From the NCBI GenBank assembly GCA_023269675.1, contig JAHFSX010000036.1, forward strand, positions 1-64,000: a stretch of 64,000 nt of DNA, in the 5' to 3' direction. The notes under the pieces are model-generated. The model was not told where the DNA came from, ran no database searches, and was given only the letters and a program-made list of their open reading frames with translations. Each line of letters starts with the position of its first letter. Positions within the stretch are counted from its first letter, which is position 1. Position numbers and translations under genes: made by a program. Source of the stretch: Verrucomicrobiota bacterium (GTDB lineage: Bacteria; Verrucomicrobiota; Kiritimatiellia; RFP12; UBA1067). Positions 25,759 through 34,141 of this stretch are shown piece by piece.

Positions 25759-25843
25759 TAACCACCAAGACTCCAAGAAATGCACCAGCATCACCAAGTT
25801 TATTCAAATGGTGAACTTGGTGTTCTCCGTGCCTTGGTGGTTA
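25759..25843. repeat. Palindromic CACCAAG-type repeat overlapping the mnmA stop
   Basis: The outer arms TAACCACCAAG (25759-25769) and CTTGGTGGTTA (25833-25843) are exact inverted copies. Inner words CATCACCAAG and CTTGGTG also pair around TTTATTCAAA. The terminal TAA supplies the stop codon of the minus-strand mnmA gene. It has the same layout as 19081-19152 and is also between convergent genes. Confidence 0.7.
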
Positions 25844-27010
25844 GACCCGCACGATCGTTCCGCCGCCGAGCACGAGGTCGCCGTCGTACAGCACGAGCGC
25901 CTGGCCGGGGGTGACGCCGAAGACCGGCTCGTCGAAACTCAGGCGCACCGCGCGGCCGTCGTCCGCCAAGGCTTCGATGGTGGCGGCCACGGCTTTCTGG
26001 CGGTAACGCACTTGCGCCGAGGCGCGGGCCCCCGCGGCGAGCGGCCCGCGGTGCCAGCGGAACGCCTCCGCGCGGCATGTCGATGAGCAGGCGGCCTCGG
26101 GCCGGTCGCTCACGGTGATGGTGCCCGTGGCGGGATCGATCGCGATGACCTTGACGCGCTCGCCGGTGGCGAAGCCCAGGCCGCGCCGCTGGCCGATCGT
26201 GAACTGGTGGATGCCGGAATGCCTGCCCAGCACGCGGCCCGCCTCATCCACGAACACGCCGGGCGTTGCGCGTCCGTGAAACTGTTGGCGCAGGAACTCG
26301 GCGAAGTGTCCTTCCGGTCCTGCGAAGCAGACGTCCTGGCTCTCCGCGCGTTCGGCATTCACGAGCCCGTTGGCCTGCGCGATCACGCGGACTTCGGGCT
26401 TGGTCATGCCGCCCAGCGGGAAACGCACGTGGCGCAGCGTCTCCGGCGCGATGGCATGCAGAAAGTAGGTCTGGTCCTTGTTCGGGTCCCTGCCGCGCAT
26501 CAGCAGCGGACGGTCCTGTTCGTCGAACAGCAGCCGCGCGTAGTGCCCGGTCGCCACGAGCTTCGCGCCGAGTTTGCGGCCGATGGCCAGCAGCTCGTCG
26601 AAGCGCACGGCGGCGTTACAGAGGATGCAGGGGTTGGGCGTCGCGCCCGCCTCGAAATCCTCCCAGCAGGGACGCAGCACGGCCGTCTCGAAGTGCTCGC
26701 GGCAATCGACCACATAGTGGCGGATGCCGAGCTGCGCGGCCACGGAGCCCGCCATGCCCGCCGCGTCCGGGCCGCAGCAGGATTTCTGCCGGCTGTCCGC
26801 ATCGCCGCACGCCCGCAGGCGCAGGGTCACGCCGATAACCTCGTAGCCCTGCTCCTTGAGCAGCAGGGCCGTCACAGAGGAATCGATGCCGCCGGAGAGC
26901 CCGACCACGATGCGGGCGGGAGTTTGCCGTGCCGTGTCCGGCCCTGCGCTTGGGACCGCCCACTCACGGGCAGGCCCAGGGATGGGCCTGCCATATTCCG
27001 AATCCGTCAT
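25841..27010 (-). CDS. mnmA: tRNA-specific 2-thiouridylase MnmA
   Basis: 389 residues. It thiolates U34 of Lys, Glu and Gln tRNAs using sulfur from a cysteine desulfurase. Seen: the PP-loop SGGIDSSVTAL, NPCILCN with the first catalytic Cys, ATGHYARL, NKDQTYFLHAI and ESQDVCFAG with the second Cys. The C-terminal beta-barrel has TIGQRRGLGFATG. An N-terminal extension of about 32 residues precedes the PP-loop and is unusual in length; an internal start at a later codon cannot be excluded. It starts 2 bases after the cysteine desulfurase gene and forms an operon with it, which fits its sulfur source. Its stop codon is part of a repeat. Confidence 0.93.
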   Translation of the reverse strand: MTDSEYGRPIPGPAREWAVPSAGPDTARQTPARIVVGLSGGIDSSVTALLLKEQGYEVIGVTLRLRACGDADSRQKSCCGPDAAGMAGSVAAQLGIRHYVVDCREHFETAVLRPCWEDFEAGATPNPCILCNAAVRFDELLAIGRKLGAKLVATGHYARLLFDEQDRPLLMRGRDPNKDQTYFLHAIAPETLRHVRFPLGGMTKPEVRVIAQANGLVNAERAESQDVCFAGPEGHFAEFLRQQFHGRATPGVFVDEAGRVLGRHSGIHQFTIGQRRGLGFATGERVKVIAIDPATGTITVSDRPEAACSSTCRAEAFRWHRGPLAAGARASAQVRYRQKAVAATIEALADDGRAVRLSFDEPVFGVTPGQALVLYDGDLVLGGGTIVRV

Positions 27011-27012
27011 TG

Positions 27013-28146
27013 TCAGGCCCTCAGTTGCGGGATGAGTTGGGTCAGGGTCGCGATCACGTGGTCGATCTCCGCTCCGGTGTTGGCGCGGCCGAGAGAGAAG
27101 CGGAGCGAGGCCAAGGCCAGCTCCGGCGTCAGCCCCATGGCCGTGAGCACAGAGGGCGGCTGGCGGGCGGCGGTGGAACAGGCCGAGGTGGTCGCGGCCG
27201 CGATGTCCGCGATGTCGAGGTTCATGACCGCGGTCACGGCGTCGATGCCGGGGAAGGTGATGTTCAGCGTGTTGGGCAGGCGCGGCGCGGCGCCGCCGTT
27301 GACGCGCGCGTCCGGGAAGGCGGCCAGCAAACCGGCCTGCAGGCGGTCGCGCAGCGCGGCGATGCGGGCGGCGTCTCCGGCCAGCGCGCGCGACGCCAGC
27401 CCCGCCGCCGCGCCGAGGCCGCAGATGCCCGGCAGGTTCTCCGTGCCCGCGCGCAGGGAGCGCTCCTGCGAACCGCCGAAGAGCAGCGGGCTGAGCGCGG
27501 CCACGTCGCGCGCCACCAGCGCGCCCACACCTTTGGGCCCGTAGAACTTGTGCGCTGAGAGGGTCAGGTAGTCCACGCCCAAGGCTGCGAAATCGACGGG
27601 GATGCGTCCGACCGCCTGCACCGCATCCGTGTGGACAGGCACCCGGCGCTGGCGCGCCCGCGCGGCGATTTCCCGGAGGGGCTGGATCACGCCCGTGTCG
27701 TTGTTGGCCAGCATGACCGAGATCAGGGCGGTGTCGGGACAGATCGCGTCGGCCACAGCCTGCGGGTCGATGCGTCCGTCACGGTCCGCGCCCACGCGCG
27801 TGACGCGCCAGCCGCGCGACTCGAGGATGCGGGCAGGCTCCAGCACGCAGGGGTGCTCGATGGCGCTGACGATCAGATGGCGCGGGGCTTGATCCGGTTT
27901 GAGGAGCGGACCGAGAAGCAGCTGGCTGGTCGCTTCGGTCGCGCCGCTGGTGAAGAGAACAGAGGACGGATCGGCGTGGACCAGCGCCGCCAGCGAGCGG
28001 CGGGCGGACTCGCGGGCGGCGCGCGCCTGCTGGCCGCACGCGTGCAGGCTGGAGGGATTGCCCCAGTCCCGGGTGAGGCTGACGTTCATCGCCTCCACCA
28101 CTTCCGGCGCGGGCGGAGTGGTCGCATTATGGTCAAGGTAGATCAT
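27013..28146 (-). CDS. Cysteine desulfurase (NifS/IscS type)
   Basis: 377 residues. This PLP enzyme removes sulfur from cysteine as a persulfide. It starts at the family's MIYLDHNATTPPAPEV. The PLP Lys200 is in LSAHKFYGPKG, His in IVSAIEHPCVL, and the sulfur-accepting Cys323 lies in ATTSACSTAA. The Cys loop then continues QPPSVLTAMGL, as in class I desulfurases. Directly upstream of mnmA, so it probably supplies the tRNA thiolase and perhaps the ThiS pathway and Fe-S clusters. No IscU or other Fe-S scaffold gene lies beside it. Confidence 0.93.
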   Translation of the reverse strand: MIYLDHNATTPPAPEVVEAMNVSLTRDWGNPSSLHACGQQARAARESARRSLAALVHADPSSVLFTSGATEATSQLLLGPLLKPDQAPRHLIVSAIEHPCVLEPARILESRGWRVTRVGADRDGRIDPQAVADAICPDTALISVMLANNDTGVIQPLREIAARARQRRVPVHTDAVQAVGRIPVDFAALGVDYLTLSAHKFYGPKGVGALVARDVAALSPLLFGGSQERSLRAGTENLPGICGLGAAAGLASRALAGDAARIAALRDRLQAGLLAAFPDARVNGGAAPRLPNTLNITFPGIDAVTAVMNLDIADIAAATTSACSTAARQPPSVLTAMGLTPELALASLRFSLGRANTGAEIDHVIATLTQLIPQLRA

Positions 28147-28160
28147 AAGGGGAGAACAAC

Positions 28161-28195
28161 AGGAGGACAGCGGTCAGAGGACAGAGGTCAGAAGG
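28161..28195. repeat. GGACAGAGG-type low-complexity repeat
   Basis: A run of GGACAG/GGTCAG/GAGGACAGAGG words upstream of the desulfurase gene. It is the same word family as the repeats inside the Tad genes at 56861-56988 and 58403-58535. Confidence 0.55.
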
Positions 28196-28420
28196 AATCA
28201 TATCCTGCCGGCCTTCCCCTCATTCGGAATCCTGAACTCCGGAGTCTGTCTTCCAAGTTGCCACGGAGTTTAACCCATGCTCCCCGTGCAAGGCAATGAC
28301 GGATGGCGGGCGCAATCACCGGCGCGGGAAGCCGACCCCGATTTTTTTCACGGAAAACCTTTCGTATTCTTTTTCGAATAGATTCTGCTAAAGTTATTAC
28401 CGTCCAACAAAGGAGGCCAT

Positions 28421-29263
28421 ATGAAGATCGGCTGTTTCGCTTGCGTGGAACCGTTCGCGCCCATGGCACGACAGTTCTCCGCCATCAGGGAAATGGGCTT
28501 TGACTTTGCCGACATCACGGACAACCATGACGGAGCGGCACTGGGTGAGGAGTTCGGATTCGCCCCGACGGTGAGCCTGGACGCCCATCCGGAAAAAATT
28601 CGGGCCATGGCCAGACACGCGGGCCTTCAGTTGAGCACGTTCTGCGGCCACGCGAACCTGCTGGACCCCACCTCGCCCGACACCTACGGCACGGCGCAGA
28701 TCATCAAGGCCATCCGGCTGGCGCGACTGCTCGGCATCGAAGAGGTCATCACCTGTGACGGCGAACCGCACAGCGCCTTCGGCATCGCGCTGAAGCCAGC
28801 CGAACGCCTGCTGATCCTGCGCGAGAAGCTGCAGGCGCCTATCGCCTGGGCGGAAGAACTCGGCGTGAAGCTGCTGCTGGAGACGCACGGCCCGGTCACG
28901 GACAATCTGGCGCTCATGGGCGACTTGCTGGAAGCGCTCGGCCACGAGAAGGCGGTCGGCGTCTGCCTCGACACGGGCAACTGCTGGCTGGGCGGGGGCG
29001 ACCCGCTGGCTTTCGTCAAGACGTTCGGCGCCCGCATCGGCCACGTCCATTGGAAAGACATGCCCGCCGCCATGGAGAAGCAGCGGGGAAAAGTGTTCGG
29101 ATGCGGCATGGCGCTGATCCCGCTGGGCGACGGCGTCATCGGCATCGAGTCCGTGGCGAGCGCCTTTAAAAAGGCGCAGATCGAGGTGGCCTCGACGTTG
29201 GAGGTCGCGGGCGGCGAGGCGATCAAAGAATCCGCGAGGCGGTTGAGAGCATGGTCCAAGTAG
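28421..29263 (+). CDS. Sugar phosphate isomerase/epimerase family protein (xylose isomerase-like TIM barrel)
   Basis: 280 residues, cytoplasmic. AP-endonuclease-2/xylose-isomerase-like barrel: MKIGCFACVEPFAPMARQFS, LLLETHGPVTDN with a metal-binding Glu, VCLDTGNCWLGG with Asp, GHVHWKDM with His, and STLEVAGGEAIKES with the last Glu. AAAGGAGG lies 5 bases before the ATG. Next to a Gfo/Idh oxidoreductase, the usual pairing for inositol or sugar-acid catabolism. Its TAG stop is formed by the start of a GTAGGACGGGA repeat. The exact substrate is unknown. Confidence 0.85.
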   Translation: MKIGCFACVEPFAPMARQFSAIREMGFDFADITDNHDGAALGEEFGFAPTVSLDAHPEKIRAMARHAGLQLSTFCGHANLLDPTSPDTYGTAQIIKAIRLARLLGIEEVITCDGEPHSAFGIALKPAERLLILREKLQAPIAWAEELGVKLLLETHGPVTDNLALMGDLLEALGHEKAVGVCLDTGNCWLGGGDPLAFVKTFGARIGHVHWKDMPAAMEKQRGKVFGCGMALIPLGDGVIGIESVASAFKKAQIEVASTLEVAGGEAIKESARRLRAWSK

Positions 29264-29312
29264 GACGGGACGACCCTGGAGGGCGAGCGTCCCCACCGCC
29301 AACCGTCGAGAG
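29261..29312. repeat. GAGGGCGAGCG-type repeat between isomerase and oxidoreductase genes
   Basis: GTAGGACGGGACGACC followed by GGAGGGCGAGCGTCCCC. Related words occur near 9557-9623 and 23796-23922. The first bases contribute the stop codon of the isomerase gene. Confidence 0.45.
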
Positions 29313-29334
29313 TGAAGGAAGAGGAAACACAACG

Positions 29335-30621
29335 ATGAAAGCATTCGGCGCCTCCCGCAGAAGTTTCTTGAAAAGCGTGCTGGCCGCAGGAACGGCTCCG
29401 TTGGTGATTCCCTGCGACGTTCTCTACGGTGCGACCGCGCCCTCCAACCGCGTGAACCTCGCCAGCATCGGCGTGGGCAGCCAGGGCGGAGGTCTCTACA
29501 ACACCCTGCTCCAGCCGGACTGGGTACGGGTAGTCGCGGTGGCCGACTGCTTCAAAGAGCGGCGGGAGACCCGCGCCATGCAGGCCAACGAAAAGTACGG
29601 TGGCAACGTCTGTACGCCCTACCGGGATTTCCGCGAGCTTTTGGCGCGAGCGGATGTGGACGGCGTGGTGGTCGCCACGCCCGACCACTGGCACCACCAC
29701 GCCACCGCGCTGGCCATGCAAGCCGGCAAAGACGTGTACTGCGAGAAGCCGCTCACGCTCAGCATCAACGACAACAAAGACCTGCTCGAAACCGCGCGCC
29801 GGTACGACCGGGTCTTCCAGTACGGCACGCAGCAGCGCTCCTCGTCGCACATCCGCACCGGATGCGAGCTGGTGCGCGCCGGCGTGCTCGGCAGGCTCAG
29901 CCGCATCGAGGTGGATGCGCCCGCCGGGCACAAGGGCGGGGGAAGTCTGGAGCCGATCCCCGTTCCGGAAGGGCTGGATTACGACATGTGGCTGGGGCCT
30001 TCACGCGACCGTCCCTACACCCAAGACCGCTGTGCCAGCCTCGGCTCCTACCACAGCACCGACTGCTCCATCGGCTTCATCGCGGGCTGGGGCGCGCATC
30101 CGCTGGACGTGATGACGTGGGCGCTCGGGGACGGGCCCGATGCCGTACCGGTTTCATATGAAGGCACAGGCGTGTTCGGCACCGGTCTCTTCGACGCCTG
30201 CGCCACTTGGGATGTGAAGGGCCGCTTCGCGAACGGCGTCGACTTCGTCTTCAAACCGGGCAGCGACCGGACAACCTTTATCGGAGAGCGCGGCTCGATC
30301 AGCATCGCCCGAGGATATCTCAAAGCCGACCCGGTCGGCCTGTTGCGCGAGCCGCTGCCGCCGCGCCGCGAACCGCTGCGCGCCAACACCACGGGGTTCC
30401 ATCACACGGCCGACTTCGCGCAGTGCGTCAAGACGCGCGAGCAGCCATGCAGCCCCATCCACGCCGCCTACCATTCGGACAACATCTCGCACCTCTCGCT
30501 GATCGCGATCAAGACCGGCCGCACGATCGCGTGGGATGCGACGAAGCAGACGATTGTCGGCGACGATGAAGCCCTGCGGCTGATGGGCCGGAAAATCGCG
30601 CGTTATCCGTATATCGCCTAG
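29335..30621 (+). CDS. Tat-exported Gfo/Idh/MocA-family oxidoreductase
   Basis: 428 residues. The N-terminus has a twin-arginine signal (SRRSFLKSVLAAGTAPLVIP), so this NAD(P)-dependent sugar oxidoreductase is probably exported folded with its cofactor, as in many PVC and Bacteroidetes members. The Rossmann part reads VNLASIGVGSQGGGLYN; VVATPDHWHHHATALAMQAG and the family motif CEKPLTLSIND follow. The C-terminal beta domain contains HSTDCSIGFIAGWGAHPLD. The ATG at 29335 has GAAGGAAGAGG upstream. Longer in-frame sequence upstream is repeat DNA. Works with the isomerase directly before it. Confidence 0.9.
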   Translation: MKAFGASRRSFLKSVLAAGTAPLVIPCDVLYGATAPSNRVNLASIGVGSQGGGLYNTLLQPDWVRVVAVADCFKERRETRAMQANEKYGGNVCTPYRDFRELLARADVDGVVVATPDHWHHHATALAMQAGKDVYCEKPLTLSINDNKDLLETARRYDRVFQYGTQQRSSSHIRTGCELVRAGVLGRLSRIEVDAPAGHKGGGSLEPIPVPEGLDYDMWLGPSRDRPYTQDRCASLGSYHSTDCSIGFIAGWGAHPLDVMTWALGDGPDAVPVSYEGTGVFGTGLFDACATWDVKGRFANGVDFVFKPGSDRTTFIGERGSISIARGYLKADPVGLLREPLPPRREPLRANTTGFHHTADFAQCVKTREQPCSPIHAAYHSDNISHLSLIAIKTGRTIAWDATKQTIVGDDEALRLMGRKIARYPYIA

Positions 30622-30681
30622 CGCCTGCGGTGCAAAAACGAAAACACAAAGGCAAAGTCGCGAAGAAGGGGTTAAGGGAAC

Positions 30682-32559
30682 GTGAAACTTGTTTTCGGAT
30701 TATTGCTGTTCGGTTTAGCCTCCTTCGGGGCGGAGACCGCGTCGCTGCTGAACGGCACGCCGCAGGAGAAGGCCACGCTGGCCCAGATGTTGGGTGCGGC
30801 GAAGGACGCGAGTGCCGTGGACACGCTGGCGAAAGCTGCGCTGAATCAAGACCCTGTGGTCGCCTACGCGGCGGCGGACGCGCTGGGCGCGGTCGGCACG
30901 GACAAGGCGGCGGACGCGTTGCTGAAGGCGTGGGGGAGCGGATCGCAGGGCGCGCTCGCCAACGGCATGTTGAAGTGCGCGGAAGCGCGGCGGGCGGCGG
31001 GAGATGCGGCCCGCGCCCGGATGCTCTACGAGGCATGTCGCGAGAAAGGCCCGGTCGCGCACAAGGCGGCTGCGCTGAGGGGACTGGCTAGCCTCGAACC
31101 TCAGCCGGCAGCGGCAGTGAAGCCGGCGGTCCAGGCTCTGCTGCGGGATGAGTCCGAGCTTGTGCGCTTGACCGGCATCCATGCGGCTGTGCGTGACGCG
31201 GATGAAGCGGCTCTCCCCCTGCTGTTTGACATGACCTTCAAGCCGGGCGAGGAGGGCCGCGCCGCGACTCTGGCCCTGGCGGCCATGTCCGCGAAGGGGA
31301 CGGACGCCTTTCTGTACGGCGAGATGGCGAAGGAGGGACCGGAGCGCGTCAAGGCCATCGGACTGCTCGCGGCGCGCGGTCAGCCGGAGCTGGTGCTGCG
31401 TCTCTGCGACGCAGAGCTTTATGCGGTATCAGGTGCCAACGCGGCGGCGGGCGACGCGTTCCGCACCGGTGTCCGGCAGGAGACTTTCGCGCAGGCCTTG
31501 GCCTTCGCGTTCGGCCCGTTGCCTTCCGTCCAGCGGGGGCCGCTGGCCTCCGCGCTGGCCTCCGTGGCGCAGCAGTTGCCGGACCAGGCCCGCGTCATGC
31601 GCGAAATCGGCGACCTGCTCGCCAAGACCGAGGTCTCCTCCAGGGCGGATATGCTGGGACTGCTGGCAGGGATTCAGACCGAAGGCGCGCGTGACCTGCT
31701 GGCCACGCAAGCGAAGTCGGACGATGTCGAGCTGCGCAAAGCGGTTGTGCGCGTCTTCTCCAAGTGGAGCACGCCTTTGGCGGTCCCGCCCTTGCTGACG
31801 TTGGCGAAGCAGGATTCGGACCGCGGCGTCAAGATTCTCGCCACGCGCGGACTGCTCTCGCTGGTGCAGAAACCGGACGTGGGGGCCAAGAGCGAGAAAC
31901 TCGCCCTTCTCGCCGAAGTGGCGGCGGCCGCCGAACGCATGGAGGAGAAGAAGTCCGTCTATGAGATCGTGAAATCAATAGGGGGCAAGGACGCCGACGC
32001 TTTCCGCAAGCAGCTGGCCGAGGCGTGCGGCATCACGAACGTGCAGGAACGCGCGGTGGCGGCCGTGAACGCCGGCGGCGGCGCGGTGGGCGCGTTCGAG
32101 GCGGACACGGGCTTCAGCGGCGGCAGCGCGTTCGCGGTCAAGCTGGAAGCCGACACGACCGGCGCGACCGACGCCGCACCTGAAGAGGTGTATCAGAGCT
32201 GCCGCTTCAAGGATATGACTTACACGTTCGGCGGGCTCAAGGCTGGGCAGGTCTACCGGCTGCGGCTGCACTTCGCGGAGACCTTTCACGAGCGGGCGGG
32301 CGGGCGCATTTTCGACGTGTCCGTCAACGGCCAGCCCGTGCTGGCGGATTACGACATTCTGGCCAAGGCCGGCAAACGCATGAAGGCCGTGACCGAAACG
32401 GTGGAGGCGACGGCTGACGCGGCGGGCAAGCTCGCCGTCGCGTTCAAGACCAAGCGCGATCAGGCCCTTGTGAACGGCCTGGAGCTGCTGGCGCCGGGGG
32501 CGGATTCAAGAGGGCAGGGGACGGAAGCCGGCGGACAGAAGCCGGCGGACGTGAAGTAG
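30682..32559 (+). CDS. Secreted HEAT-repeat protein with C-terminal malectin domain
   Basis: 625 residues from a GTG start, with GGTTAAGGGA upstream, and a signal peptide KLVFGLLLFGLASFGAETA. Residues about 30-450 are alanine-rich helical pairs typical of HEAT or armadillo-type repeats (e.g. ALNQDPVVAYAAADALGAVG). The last 170 residues form a malectin-type carbohydrate-binding domain: YTFGGLKAGQVYRLRLHFAE and FDVSVNGQPVLADYDILAKA. A protein scaffold with a sugar-binding tip on the cell surface or in the periplasm is likely. The final residues (RGQGTEAGGQKPADVK) appear to come from a GGACAGAAGCC-type repeat running in frame to a GTAGGG-derived stop. Confidence 0.8.
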   Translation: MKLVFGLLLFGLASFGAETASLLNGTPQEKATLAQMLGAAKDASAVDTLAKAALNQDPVVAYAAADALGAVGTDKAADALLKAWGSGSQGALANGMLKCAEARRAAGDAARARMLYEACREKGPVAHKAAALRGLASLEPQPAAAVKPAVQALLRDESELVRLTGIHAAVRDADEAALPLLFDMTFKPGEEGRAATLALAAMSAKGTDAFLYGEMAKEGPERVKAIGLLAARGQPELVLRLCDAELYAVSGANAAAGDAFRTGVRQETFAQALAFAFGPLPSVQRGPLASALASVAQQLPDQARVMREIGDLLAKTEVSSRADMLGLLAGIQTEGARDLLATQAKSDDVELRKAVVRVFSKWSTPLAVPPLLTLAKQDSDRGVKILATRGLLSLVQKPDVGAKSEKLALLAEVAAAAERMEEKKSVYEIVKSIGGKDADAFRKQLAEACGITNVQERAVAAVNAGGGAVGAFEADTGFSGGSAFAVKLEADTTGATDAAPEEVYQSCRFKDMTYTFGGLKAGQVYRLRLHFAETFHERAGGRIFDVSVNGQPVLADYDILAKAGKRMKAVTETVEATADAAGKLAVAFKTKRDQALVNGLELLAPGADSRGQGTEAGGQKPADVK

Positions 32560-32690
32560 GGCTGAGCGGATTGATCGGCTGTGTGCCGGCTGGTATACTC
32601 CTGTTCTCACCGCGATCGAGGGGGACGTGACGGCGGAGAACGCGCGCAGCTTCTGAAGGGCGGTTATCGTTCCGCCCGAGGAGGTTTGCG

Positions 32691-33029
32691 ATGTACGTTT
32701 TATTCAAATGCCTGGTCGGCGCGCTCATCATGCTCGCGATCCACTATCTTGCGCAGACGAAGCATTACTATGTTGCCGGCCTCGTGCTGATGCTGCCCGC
32801 CGTGAGCCTGCCGACCTACTACTTCATGCATCTGGAGCGCGGCGCGGCCGCGGTGCAGGCCACCGCGCTGTTCGGCATGCTCTCGGTGTTTGCGTATCTG
32901 GCCTTCCTGGCCGGGCTCTACTGGGCCGAGAAGCGTTTTTCCATCGTACAATCGATGGCCCTCGCGCTCGCGGCCTGGACCGTGGTGGCGTTCGCGCTTC
33001 TGTTGATCTGGAAGTGGCTTAAGCCGTAA
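32691..33029 (+). CDS. GlpM-family small inner-membrane protein
   Basis: 112 residues with four hydrophobic segments. The opening MYVLFKCLVGALIMLAIHYL, AQTKHYYVAGLVLMLPA and the ERG motif after the second segment match GlpM of enterobacteria and pseudomonads in order and length. The role is poorly defined; GlpM is linked to alginate or glycerol phenotypes in Pseudomonas. GAGG lies upstream. It converges with the GH43 gene, 14 bases apart. Confidence 0.8.
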   Translation: MYVLFKCLVGALIMLAIHYLAQTKHYYVAGLVLMLPAVSLPTYYFMHLERGAAAVQATALFGMLSVFAYLAFLAGLYWAEKRFSIVQSMALALAAWTVVAFALLLIWKWLKP

Positions 33030-33043
33030 AGCCGGGGACGCGG

Positions 33044-34045
33044 TTAACGGGTCGCAGGCGTGTAGACGCCGCCGACGCGCAGCGTCGCCCCGTCATCGGC
33101 GAGATCGAAGAGGCGCAGACGTTCCAGAGGCCCCGTGTTGGGCTGGTGCAGCGCGAGCAGGAGTTTGCCGTCCAACGCCGTGAAGATCATGCCGTGCCCG
33201 CCGTTCGTCGTATAGATCGGCGCGTGGTCCCTCCACGGGCCGGCGATGCGGCCGGACTCCGAGCGGGCCAGCAGCACGCAGTACGCCTTGCCGGGAATGA
33301 ACGTGGACCAGATCATGAAGAGCGCGCCGCTCTTAGGGCTCCGATAGAGGAACGGGCCGTCCGTGACCTTGCCTTCCTGCGGGCCGCTCTTCGCTCCCGG
33401 CGCGTCGGAGGCGCGGAAGAGCCGCACCGGCTCGCCTGCCGCGCCGGACAGGTCCCGCTTGAGTTCCACGGCATCAACCGCGCCGTCGATCAGCTGCACC
33501 CACTCGTGGCAGAAGACCAGATAAGGCGTCTGGCCCTCGACGTAGAGCGTACCGTCCAGCGCCATCCAAGAAGGCGGCGTGTGCGGCTCGTCCTTGAGCG
33601 GCCCGAACGGCCCGTCCGGCGCATCGGCGCGGAAGATCCACGTGCCGCGCTTGAACATTTTCGGCCACCCCTTCGCGGCCACCGGTTTCTCGACCGCGAG
33701 CGTCGAACGGGCGGTCAGGGTCACGAAGAGATAATACGCGCCCTGGTAGGCGTGCACCTCGGGCGCCCAAACCATCGCCACGTCCGTGCCCTTGGGCAGC
33801 GTGAGGACCGGCCGCGGCGCGGTCCACTCGTTCAGGTTGGTGCTGGTGTAGACTTCGACGCCCTGGAACCCGCTGCCCGCGCGGTTGCCGGCTTGGGCGT
33901 AGAGATAATAGGTAGAGGTTTTCCGGTCGGCGAAGATGAAGGGATCGCGGACGTGGATGTTTTCGGTTTTCAAAACGGGTGCCTGCGCGCGGGCGATGGC
34001 GGCGACGGCCAGCGCCGCCAAGAGAGCGATGTTCGTGGGCTTCAT
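33044..34045 (-). CDS. Secreted GH43-type glycosidase
   Basis: 333 residues, signal peptide MKPTNIALLAALAVAAIARA. Five-bladed propeller glycosidase: VRDPFIFAD with the base Asp near the N-terminus, WAPEVHAYQGAYYLFVT, ALDGTLYVEGQTPYLVFCHEW, and VTDGPFLYRSPKSGALFMIW. The last holds the region where classic GH43 enzymes have the acid Glu (often EGP); here it is TDGP, which I take as a subfamily trait. Likely cleaves arabinose- or galactose-containing side chains. It is followed on the same strand by nothing close; the beta-helix gene lies 96 bases upstream and may be co-transcribed. Confidence 0.82.
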   Translation of the reverse strand: MKPTNIALLAALAVAAIARAQAPVLKTENIHVRDPFIFADRKTSTYYLYAQAGNRAGSGFQGVEVYTSTNLNEWTAPRPVLTLPKGTDVAMVWAPEVHAYQGAYYLFVTLTARSTLAVEKPVAAKGWPKMFKRGTWIFRADAPDGPFGPLKDEPHTPPSWMALDGTLYVEGQTPYLVFCHEWVQLIDGAVDAVELKRDLSGAAGEPVRLFRASDAPGAKSGPQEGKVTDGPFLYRSPKSGALFMIWSTFIPGKAYCVLLARSESGRIAGPWRDHAPIYTTNGGHGMIFTALDGKLLLALHQPNTGPLERLRLFDLADDGATLRVGGVYTPATR

Positions 34046-34141
34046 GCGAACAGCTTAGCAGAGTCGGGCGATGGCGGGAAACTCGAACCCGCAAATTCAG
34101 GAGATCGGCGGGCACGCCTGCGCGGGGAACCCGACGGTCTT

